Shown here one piece after another: positions 33,653 to 45,600 of a DNA stretch of 64,000 bases (positions are counted from its first letter, which is position 1; the number at the start of each line of letters is the position of its first letter). Below the pieces are notes generated by a model that saw only the letters and a program-made list of their open reading frames with translations, ran no database searches and was not told the DNA's origin. The stretch spans positions 49,887,501-49,951,500 of the forward strand of contig NC_064820.1 of NCBI RefSeq assembly GCF_024166365.1, in the 5' to 3' direction. The translations under genes and the position numbers were made by a program. Source of the stretch: Elephas maximus indicus (taxonomy: Eukaryota > Chordata > Mammalia > Proboscidea > Elephantidae).

Positions 33653-36600
33653 CTGAGGTGATTAGTTAAGGAGTTTCCCCTACATTTTTCATTGTATTTT
33701 TACTTTCAGAATGCCTGACCTTTTTGTTAAATATTCTCAATTGGGAGGAAGATCTCTTGGGTTCTAATATTTTAGAGTTGGGAATTCAGAGCTCATTGAG
33801 TTAGGTGGGTTAGATTACTGAGGAGGAAGGATGAGTAAATACATGTGTGTTGGGATGGAGGTAGGTGGTGGGGAGGAAACAGAAGAATTAAAATCTCAGT
33901 AACATTTCTCTAACCAAAGAAGTGATATAGGAATGATAGGGAACAAAAGGGGGTAAAAGGATTATAAGCAATCTGTGTAGTGTTTTTATTTTTTCTAATT
34001 AAAAAACATTGAGAAATAAACTTGTCTTCTGTTGCAGAGCTACTTTATCATTTGAATAGGATTAAAAATCAGAAGATAAAACAAATTTCGATGAAGGTGG
34101 TGAGACTGTACAGAATGTGAGAAAAAGTAGTCAGGGACAGATCTCAAACAGTTACAATTTAGAATATAATTATATAATTTAAAAAGTTTCCAATGAAGAC
34201 CTTAACCCTACTTCACTATTTTTTGTCTGATTTAATGTTAACATGATGTACCTTCAACAGATACATCTTAAATTACAATCTTAAAATACCCATGCTATTC
34301 AATAAAGCTATGAGTCGGAATCGACTCGACGGCACTGGGTTTGGTTTTTTTGGTTTTATTCAATAAAGCTCAGCATATGTAAGTATGGATTTCATATTCA
34401 TAAAGTACACAGTCATGAATTAAGCTTAGAATGGAAAAGAAGTGGTTATGCAGGACAAATTCTGTTTAAAGGATACAGTTAAACTTCTGTATCTTTTCAA
34501 GTTCAGAAGCAACAGACCTGTGCAAGGAAAAAAAAATTAAATTCATGACAGTTGTCTGATTCTTTTATAACCACAAAATTTTCATGTAAGCATACTTGAT
34601 TTTTTTTCCATAAGGGATAAAATCTTAGAGGAACCTGGAAGTTAAAAACTCTATATTTGCTATATTTATTTGACTCAATTGATAGTTATTAAGCACTTTT
34701 TTTTAAGATGTTGATGTAGCTTTAATATCATCCAATCATCTCTTCAGAAGAGTACTTAAGACCTGTCAGAACAATCACTGATTGCTAAGAGTACACCCAA
34801 CTCCTCACTTATCGTCATGACTAAGTTCCAAAGACCAGGTTATTACGTAAAAATCGGCACTACGCAAAAATGGAGGATTTTTTTGTTTTCAGATCATCCA
34901 TTCTCTTTTAATTTAGAAAATATGATCATAGAAATAATAATGGCTAAGATTTACTGATGTGCTCATCACTGTGAGGGGTCCGGTTATGGATTATCCCTCT
35001 GTGGAGGAGGACTGTAGAAGACAAAGCTGAATAAAGCCAGGCTGTGAGACTGAAGGGCCCATGGCTTAACCACTTCACCTTTCTCCTGTGCTGGGTCAGA
35101 GCTTCCCTAGCTGAGCTGCTTCAAGGGCTCCACTCTCACCCTTGCGAGCCCTGCATGCACTCTCCCAGCTCAAGATCCAGGAGCCTCTTTTGCCTTCTGG
35201 GCCTGCTGACTCACCAAAGGCTTCCTGTGAGAGCACTAGGAGCCTGGCCACACACCCGGCCCCCCCCCCACTGAGGTAGAGGCTTCAGGGCCAGTTTGGC
35301 TTACTCTGGGACATCATTAAACAAGTACACATTTCTTCTAAACACCCTCTCTGATACCTCTGTCTTTCCTCCCTTTCCACCCCACAGTAATTTTGAGCTG
35401 CAGAGCTCCAGGGCCTCAGGCTACATAGGAGCTAGAAGCCCAGAAGAGGCACCTGCTGGCTTGGTGCTGCCTGCACGTCTGCCTGCAGGCCAAGGCCACC
35501 GAGGAGGCTGACCCCATGTGGCAGGAGGGAACAGAGGGCCCCGGGCAGCAGCACAGCTCAGCTTCCTAGAGGCCACCCAGAGACCCTCCTTGAGGGAAGA
35601 GACGCTTCAAAGCTGTTGCTGCCACGTTTACTACCTCATCAACGTGCAAAAAAGTCGGACAGTAGATTTTTTACTACTGTCATGAGTGCAACATTGGATA
35701 ATGAGATAATCCATAGGTGAGGAGTAGGTGTACGTAGAAAGGCAACACAGAGCTAAAATGCTTCAAGAGACATGCTGACGTGTGATACATCTATTTTTCT
35801 TGTTTGGAAATAATAGAATAGACCACGGTGCATAAAGCACCTAGAGGTGGAACATTTCAATTGGAGAGGCAAAATGTCATGTTCCTTGTCTAGTTCTAGA
35901 CCACAGCTACTTCAGGAGAGAAGGGTGGCAGACAAAGGCAGACAGTTGTTAACTGGGCTGATTAGACTGAAATCTGTACAAAATAATCCAGATGACAGAG
36001 GAAAAAAAAAAAAAATTACAGATACTGAGAAAATATATTTCCTTGAAGCTGTTCTAACTCTGGATTTTATTAAACACATTTGATTTTTAGCAGGAAAGGA
36101 AGGTGGACAGCTCAAAATCATTAAATTCAGAATCTATGTGTAACTGCTATGGTAGGCTCAAATGCAATTGAAACATCCCTAGCTATGTGATTTGGTATCC
36201 AGAGAACAGAAATGCAAAGTCCTTGTAGAAGTCACTGGTGCTGAGAGTACTTTTTTTTTTCTTTTTAATTGTATTAGATATCTTAAAATGAAATTAAAAC
36301 ATATTTGTTTAAAAAATTTAATGATCATCCCATAAACAGAAAAATAAAATTTCTCCTCTCCACTTGGTGCTCCTCCACTCTCTGTCCCTCTAGCTCTGCT
36401 ACCTCCATTAATTATTCTTTCTTTTCTTTTTACTGTGGCAAAAATTCATGCGACGCCCAACAGATAGTGTCTGCTCCATAAGATCTATCTCCTTGCTATC
36501 TGCACAGGCCAAAATTTACATTTTACCTTGGCCCTTGCTTCCTGCCTAAAATGTCCTATTTTCCCTAAATTTTCTTTTGAAGCCAGTTCTAGTCCCCTGC

Positions 36601-39600
36601 ACATTGGAAGGCACCCAAGAGAGACTAAAATGCTTGCTTTACTTTTTAATTTGCCAGTTAATTTTGGGTAGGTAATTAATAGGATAGATATTATTTAAAT
36701 ATCAACTTTTCCTGAAAGCTTATTATGCTAGTCAACATTTATTTCCTTTAATATTACTGAAAATTTAAAATCCTTTTAACCTTTTTCATAAAACTTTAGA
36801 ATGAATTTATCACAGAGTCATAAGCATTCTGATGTGAAGTTTTCAATACAAAGTGTTTCTGACCTTCAAGATGAAATATAATAAATTAGAAGACTGCTAA
36901 AATAAATCAAAAATAATAATAATGTTATTTTCAAACTTAAGCAATCAAAAACATTACAGGAGTTCAATATACTTAATTAAAAGGAAGAAAGTTTTCTGAG
37001 TAAAAATCTCGCAGAGTTTACCATTTGACACCTTAATTTTTAAGTATTAGTTGGTTCTTCTAAACACATTAAGTTTAAAAGAAAGATAAATACCATTTTT
37101 CTTTAAGAACTGAAGACGAAGGATGTGTAAGCATCTCTCTCAGACTGGCCTGGGTCAGTTTTCTGCACCATGATATTACTGTTGTCACATATCTAGATTG
37201 AATATGTTAAAATAAACAGTTGAAAAATGAACTTGTATAGATTATATAGGTATTCAAAACAAAGGGAAAAATCATTAAGATAATTTTGGAAAAGGATAAC
37301 GGAAAATTTTTAAAGTGAAGCATTTAGCATTTTCCAGATCTTTTTTACCCAATATAGAAAAGGTATGTTTTTCCCATTACTCATCAAAAATAATTTATTC
37401 ATATGCATGATTAATTAACATGACATTTAAGAATCAAAACAAAGGTAGTCATCATTCAAACTAAAAATTCAAATACATAAATTCTCCTTATAGTTTTTCA
37501 ACGTAAAATGAGTTTCATTAAGTTTATCATGAATGTCTTTATACATAAGATTATTTAAGTGAGCATTTGCTTACCAAAAGTGAAACCAGAAAATAATCAT
37601 TATTGCATATATATACACACATACATATATATACACATATATAAATTATATATAACTCATTGAATATACAAAACAAGTATCAGTTTTAATAAAATGAATG
37701 ATCTGAAGTGATTAGTTAAAACAAATAGGAACATTTGCTACAACAGTATCTTTTTGAGGCAAATTATGGTATTCAAAATAGCAATAAGTGCTAGAGTATG
37801 TAGACCAAAAATAAAGTCCAAAAGAAAAATAAATTCAAGAAGTAGAAAAGTAATTCCTTTGTGATATTCTCAAGTAAAATCACTAAAATGTCAAGGATGT
37901 TACAATTAGAATTACTATAAATAATTAAACATTACGTGAGCCAAAAGAGAAAAAGCATATTCACAATCTGATTTCAAGAATCTTCTCTATTTTAAGAATA
38001 ATCAGCTCATTTTTTTTTTCTACTTTATAGAAATATACAACTGTAGTTATTTGTTGTTGGAAACCTTATTTCAAATTGGTTAGTTAATTGGTTAACACAG
38101 ATGACCACAGCCCAACCACCATAGGAAGGTAGCTATGTCTATAACATTCTTCATTCGAAAATCACTTGAATATAAATAAAAATGGTTAAAGAAGATGTGA
38201 TCTATTTACACTTAATTATGCTAGGTGCCAATATAACTATATTTCTATATTTGTAGAAATGATTTTAATTCATTTTACCCATAAGGAAAAACTAAAAATA
38301 CACATAACATTTAAATAATATGAATTATATGCTTTTTCCCTGACAATTAAAAGTTATTTATTGACATGAAAATTATTTAAAAAATTGTTTTCAGTACCTT
38401 TCATATGGTCCAGGGTGTTCAATCTGAATGAGTTTATCTTGTCCATCAGGGAAAGTTAACTTACACCAACCTAAGTTGAGACTTTGATTTACCTTAAGAT
38501 GCAAGAAGAAAGGTAAATTTTATCACTGTAAAACAAAAACCAACAAAACAAATCAACTCTCTTCTAACTTAATTATCAGTTTAAAAAATAAGAACCAGAT
38601 GAATCAAAACCAAAACCAAACCCACTGCTGTCAAATTGATTCTGCCTCATAGTGACCCTATAGGACAGAGTAGAAGTGCCCCATACAGTTTCCAGGGCTG
38701 TAAATCTTTATGGAAGCAGATTGTCACATCTTTCTCCCACAATGCAGCTTGTGGGTTCGAACTGCCAGTCTTTTGGTTAGCAGCCAAGTACTTTAACCAC
38801 TGAGCTACCAGGGCTCAAAAGAACTAATCATTAAAAATTTATTTTGACTAATATAAAATTTATATTTGACATGGTATATAGGTATTATTTATATAATCAC
38901 CACTCATATAATTATCAAGAAGAATAAAAATACTAGCATCTCTCTATATAACGAGTTATCTTTATTAAAATAACTATTTGCCACACCATTTTAATTACTG
39001 ATAGGAAATCCACAGAGATCCATAAAGCCTCTAGACAGATTTTATACTTCAAAAAAAAAAAAAAAAAAGTCTGATACTTTATTTTCTTTGTTCTGTTTTC
39101 CAGAGATAAATAAACAATATAGATTTCAGTCTGAAGTATACTCACCTGTACCTTTTGAGTGAAAAAGTTGAAATTCCAGTTTAAGGTTAGCGTAATACCA
39201 TCTAAAAAGACAGCATGCACTTTGTCATCAGAGTATGCAAGAAATCTTCCCACCCTGGGTATGTGTGATTCTCTCAAAAGCAAAGGCAGTATATTGCTAT
39301 CATTTATCCCAGGTACCTAAATTTAAGTAAATAAACATAGCAGGAAATAGAGTTATCCACTAACAAGATTTAAATGAATATTAATGAACCCTGATGCAAC
39401 TTTAGATTGTTATTCATGAGTATTAAAGAATCTTTATGTATGTTTTAAACTTTCTAGAAGTAGATACCCAAAGCAGTCTACTTAGAGACAGAGTAACCTC
39501 TAGTATCTTTGTAAAGTTGCTCTTCTGTACTGAAATTTACAAAGAACACAGACAAAAATTAGAAGTATGGCAACATATAGGTTTGTAATCAAATTAGTAT

Positions 39601-42600
39601 AGATACAAAAATCAAAGTCTGAGAATCACTTCCTCCAGGTTGGCATTAGAAGATTAATTTTTACAGTTATAAAAGTATATAGTAGAATACTATAATATCA
39701 TGGTTTCTAAGGACTATTAGAAACCCTGGTGGCATAGTTGTTAAGTGCTATGGCTGCTAACCAAAAGGCTGGCAATTCAAATCCACCAGGCACTCCTTGG
39801 AAACTCTATGGGGCAGTCCTGTAGGGTCGCTATGAGCTGGAATCGACTCAACGGCAATGGGTTTGGTTTTTTTTAAAGACTATATTTTTTATGCACTACA
39901 AATCCACCACTCTTCTGTCAGTTTGTGGTACTGTGGTGGCTTGCATGTTGCTGTGATGCTAAAAACTATGCCACGGGTATCTCAAATACCAGCAGGGTCA
40001 CTCATGGTGGACAGGTTTCAGTGGAGCTTCCAGACTAAGCGAGACTAGGAAGAAGGATCTGGCAGTCTACTACTGAAAAAACTGGCCAGCGAAAACCTTA
40101 TGGACAACAGTAGAACACTGTCTGATATAGCACCAGAATATGAATCCCTCAGGTTGGAAGGCATTCAAGATACGACTGGGAAAGAGCTGCCTCCCCAAAG
40201 TAGAGTCGACCTTAATGACGCGGATGGAGTAAAGCTTTCAGGACCTTCATTTGCTGATATAGCACATCTCAAAATGAGAAGAAACATTTGCAAACATCCA
40301 ATAATAATCAGAACAAAAAATGTACAAAGTATGAATCAAGGAAAATTGGAAGTTGTCAAAAATGAAGTGACATTCTTGAAGATCGATATCGTAGGCATTA
40401 GTGAGCTGAAATGGACTGGTATTGGTCATTCTGAATCAGACAATCATATGGTCTACTATGCCGGGAATGACAAATTGAGGAAGAATGGCATAGCATTCAT
40501 CATCAAAAAGAACACTTCAAGGTCTATCATGAAATACAGTGCTGTCAGTGATAGGATGATATCCATATGTCCCAAGAAAGGCCAGTTAATAAGACTATTT
40601 TTCAAATTTACACACCAAACTGCTAAGGCCAAAGATGAAGAAATTGAAGATTTTTACCAACTTCTGCAGTTTAAAATTGATCAAACATGCAATAAATGCT
40701 AATTACGGGTGACTGGAATGTAAAAGTTGGAAACAAGAAGAATAAGCAAGAGTTGGAAAATACAGCCTTGGTGAAAGAAACAAAGCTGGATATCACATGA
40801 TAGAATTTTGCAAGACCAAGGACCTATTCATTGGGAATACTTTTTCAACAACATAAATGGCGACTGTACACATGGACCTCACCAGATGGAATACACAGGA
40901 ATCAAATCCACTGTATCTGTGGAAAGAGATGATGGAGAAGCTCAATATCATCAGTCAGAACAAGGCCAGGGGTCAACTGTGGAACAGACCATCAACTGCT
41001 CATAGGCAAGTTCAAGTTGAAGCTGAAGAAAATTAAATCAAGTCCACAAGAGCCAAAGTATGACCCTTGAGTATATCCCACCTGAATTCACAGACCATCT
41101 CCAGAACAGACTTGATGCACTGAACATTAATGACTGAAGACCAGATTAGTTGTGCGATGAGGTCATAAAAAAGACAGGAGGGAAAGTAAAAACCAAAATA
41201 GATGTCAGAAGAAACTCTGAAACTTACTCTTGAACATAGATTAGCTAAAGCAAATGAAAGAAACGATGAAATAAAAGCTGAATAGAAGATTTCAAAGGGC
41301 AGCTCAAGAAGACAAAGTAAAGTATTATAATGAAATGTGCAAAGACCTGAAGTTAGAAAACCAAAGGGGAAGAACATGCTCGGAATTTCTTAAGCTGAAG
41401 GAACTGAAGAAAAAATTCAAGCCTCAAGTTACAATATTGAAGGATTCTATGGGCAAAAGGAAACCCTGGTGGCATAGTGGTTGAGTCTGGCTGCTAACCA
41501 AAAGGTCAGCAGTTTGAATCCACCAGGCACTCCTTGGAAACCATATGCGACAGTTCTACTCTGTCCTATAGGGTTGCTATGAGTCAGAATTGACTCAGTG
41601 GCAGTGCGTTTGTTTTTTTGGTTTATGGGCAAAAAACTGAATGATGCAGGAAGCATCAAAAGAAGATGGAAGGGAATGCAGTTACTGTACCAAAAAGAAT
41701 TGGTCAACATTCAACCATTTTAAGAGGCAGCATATGATCAAGAACTGATGGTACTGAAGGAAAAAGTCTAAGCTGCACTGAAGGCACTGACAAAAAATAA
41801 GGCTCCAGGAACTGATGAATGTCAATTAAGGTGTTTCAACAAATGGATGCAACACTGGAAGTGCTCACTCTTCTATGCCAAGAAATTTGGAAGACGGCCA
41901 GCCGACTGGAAGAGATCCATATAAGTACCTATTCCAAAGAAAGGTGTTAAAAAGCAAAGATGTCACTTTGAAGGCTAAGGTGTGCCTGACACAAGTCATA
42001 GTATTTTCAATAGCCTCATATGTATATGAAGCTGGACAATGAATAACAAAGACTGAAGAAGAACTGATGCATTTGAATTGTGGTGCTGGCAAAGAATATT
42101 GAATATACCATGGACTGCCAGAGAATGGGACACCCTGGTGGCATTGTGGTTAAGAGTTTGGCTGCTAACCAAAAGGTCGGCAGTTCAAATCCACCAGGTG
42201 CTCCTTGGAAACCGTATGGGGCAGTTCTACTCCGTCCTATAGGGTCACTATGAGTTGGAATCTACTCGACAGCAATGAGTTTTTGGGCCAGAGAAAGAAC
42301 ACATCTGTCTTGGAAGAAGTAGAGTCAGAAAGCTCCTTAGAAGCAAGGATGACAAGACTTTGTTCCATGTACTTTGGACACGTTATCAGAAAGGAGCAGT
42401 ATCTGGAGAAGGACATCATGCTTGTTAAAGTACAGGGTCAGCGAAAAAGTCAAAGACCCTCAAATGGACACAGTGGCTGCAATAATGGACTCAAACATAG
42501 CAACGATTGGGAGGATGGCGCAGGACTGGGCAGTGTTTTGTTCTGTTGTACACAGGGTCGCTATGAGTGGGAACTGAGTCGAGGGCACCTAACAACAACA

Positions 42601-45600
42601 TAATACAAATCCAACAAATCCGATCAATTTCCCTGCCCTTTTCCCTCCCATTACAAAAGAATGAAACAAAAATAAAAATGTATAATAAAAGTGTGATATA
42701 GAAGCCTGATTCTGAAGCGTTCTTCTTTTAGGCATTTTTCTGAATAATCCAATATTAATGTTACAAAGAGTTTCCTACACAACTGAGATGAAAGCAGTTT
42801 AAACTCAGAAGTATTAAAAAAAATCTTACTTCTGAAATAATTTTTTTTAACATACCATTTTCCAGCAGCATATACGATAATTATGGCTTAAAGAAAGCCT
42901 TATCCTGGCACAATGTTGAAGAATTCTGTGAACGTAAAAAACACTGCTTAAATATTTGCAAATCATGGAATTTTCCAGTTTGAGCAGCTCATTTTCAATA
43001 TCACATAACATTTTTAGGTGGCAAGTAACTCATTTCTACCACCTTCTTTTCCTGACCACTTTTCTTGTAGATATTTCTAGGCTGCTAGGAGGGAACTACC
43101 ATTGCTTCTCTTTGTGCTAATCTTAATTTTTAGCAAAGAAATGACTAAATGAAGAGGATTTTCAGGTGTTTCTTTTTTTTTTTTTAATTAATTTTTATTA
43201 AGCTTCAAGTGAACATTTACCATTCCAATCAGTCTGTCACATGTAAGTTTACATACATCTTACTCCCTTCTCCCACTTGCTCTCCCCCATTGAGTCAGCC
43301 CTTTCAGTCTCTCGTTTTGTGCCAATTTTGCCGTCTTCCCTCTCTCTCTATCTTCCCATCCCCCCTCCAGTCAAGAGTTGCCAACACACTCTCCAGTGTC
43401 CACTTGATTTAATTAGCTCACTCTTCATCAGCATCTCTCTCCCCCCCACTGACCAGTCCTTTTCATGCCTGATGATTTGTCTTCGGGGATGGTTCCTGTC
43501 CTGTGCCATCAGAAGTTCTGGGGAGCATTGTCTCTGGGATTCCTCTAGTCGCAGTCATACCATTAAGTATGGTCTTTTTATGAGAATTTGGGGTCTGTAT
43601 CCCATTGGTCTCCTGCTCCCTCAGGAGTTGTCTGTTGTGCTCCCTGACAGGGCAGACACTGATTGTGGCCGGGCACCAACTAGTTCTTCTGGTCTCAGGA
43701 TAATGTAGGTCTCTGGTTCATGTGGCCCTTTCTGTCTCTTGGGTTCTTAGTTGTCGTGTGACCTTGGTGTTCTTCCTTTGCCTTTGCTCCAGGTGGGTTG
43801 AGACCAATTGATGTATCTTAGATGGCCGCTTGTTGGCATTTAGGACCCCAGATGCCACATTTCAAAGTGGGATGCAGAATGTTTTCATAGTAGAATTATT
43901 TTGCCCATTGACTTAGAAGTCCCCTCAAACCATGTTCCCCAGACCCCAGCCCCTGCTCCGCTGACCTTTGAAGCTTTCATTTTATCCCGGAAACCTCTTT
44001 GCTTTTAGTCCAGTCCAATTAGGCGGACCTTCCTTGTATTGAGTATTGTCTTTCCCTTCACCCAAAGCAGTTCTTATCTACTGATCAATAAAAAACCCTC
44101 TCCCTCCCTCCCCACTTTGTAACCACAAAAGTATGTGTTCTTCTCTGTTTTTTCTATTTCTCAAGATCTTATAATAGTGGTCTTATACAATATTTGTCCT
44201 TTTGCCTCTCACTCATTTCACTCAGCATAATGCCTTCCAGATTCCTCCATGTTATGAAATGTTTCAGAGATTCCTCACTGTTCTTTATCGATGCGTAGTA
44301 TTCCATTGTGTGAATATACCACAATTTATTTAACCATTCATCCGTTGACGGACATCTTGGTTGCTTCCAGCTTTTTGCTATTGTAAACAGAGCTGCAATA
44401 AACATGGGTGTGCATATATCTGTTTGTGTGAAGGCTCTTGTATCTCTAGGGTATATTCCAAGGAGTGGGATTTCTGGGTTGTACGGTAGTTCTATTTCTA
44501 ACTGTTTAAGATAACGCCAGATAGATTTCCAAAGTGGTTGTACCATTTTACAATCCCACCAGCAGTGTATGAGAGTTCCAATCTCTCCGCAGCCTCTCCA
44601 ACATTTATTATTTTGTGTTTTTTGGATTAATGCCACCCTAGTTGGTGTGAGATGGAATCTCATCGTACTTTTAATTTGCATTTCTCTAACGGCTAATGAT
44701 CGGGGAGCATTTTCTCATGTGTCTCTTGGCTGCCTGAATATCTTCTTTAGTGAAATGTGTGTTCATATCCTTTGCCCACTTCTTGATTGGGTTGTTTGTC
44801 TTTTTGTGGTTGAGTTTTGACAGAATCATGTAGATTTTAGAGATCAGGCGCTGGTCGGAGATGTCATAGCTGAATATTCTTTCCCAGTCTGTAGGTGGTC
44901 TTTTTACTCTTTTGGTGAAGTCTTTAGATGAGCATAGGTGTTTGATTTTTAGGAGCTCCCAGTTATCTGGTTTCTCTTCATCATTTTTGGTAATGTTTTG
45001 TATTCTGTTTATGCCCTGTATTAGGGCTCCTAGGGTTGTCCCTATTTTTTCTTCCATGATCTTTATCGTTTTAGTCTTTATGTTTAGGTCTTTGATCCAC
45101 TTGGAGTTAGTTTTTGTGCATGGTGTGAGGTATGGGTCCTGTTTCATTCTTTTGCAAATGGATATCCAGTTATGCCAGCACCATTTGTTAAAAAGACTAT
45201 CATTTCCCCAATTGACTGACACTGGTCCTTTGTCAAATATCAGCTGCTCATACATGGATGGATTTATATCTGGGTTCTCAATTCTGTTCCATTGGTCTAT
45301 GTGCCTGTTGTTGTACCAGTACCAGGCTGTTTTGACTACTGTAGCTGTATAATAGGTTCTGAAATCAGGTAGAGTGAGGCCTCCCACTTTCTTCTTCTTT
45401 TTCAGTAATGGCTTTGCTTATCCAGGGGTTCTTTCCCTTCCATATGAAATTAGTGATTTTTCTCTATCCCCTTAAAACATGACATTGGTATTTGGATTGG
45501 AAGTGCGTTATATGTATAGATGGCTTTTGGTAGAATAGACATTTTTACTATGTTAAGTCTTCCTATCCATGAGCAGGGTATGTTTTTCCACTTAAGTATG

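Larger units (their letters stand above)
39884..42603 (+). mobile_element. RTE LINE with RT-core deletion and two nested SINEs
   Basis: Plus strand in C5orf34 intron 7, antisense to the gene. It has the 5' end (CCACTCTTCTGTCAGTTTGT), the endonuclease region (open 40100-40702), and degenerate linker/RT start to about 41.94 kb. It then jumps to the RT C-terminal region (GATGTCACTTTGAAGGC) and runs to the 3' tail GGGCACCTAACAACAACA. AfroSINEs sit at 41459-41623 and 42126-42286. The RT palm with its catalytic motifs is gone. Confidence 0.92.

Noticed and set aside
35044-35274. GC-rich 76-codon frame as a candidate exon or captured gene piece
   Set aside because: No splice context or family match; composition alone explains it.
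39857-40048. 63-codon frame before the RTE endonuclease block
   Set aside because: RTE 5' UTR, also present in reverse at 0.57-0.80 kb with different frame openness.
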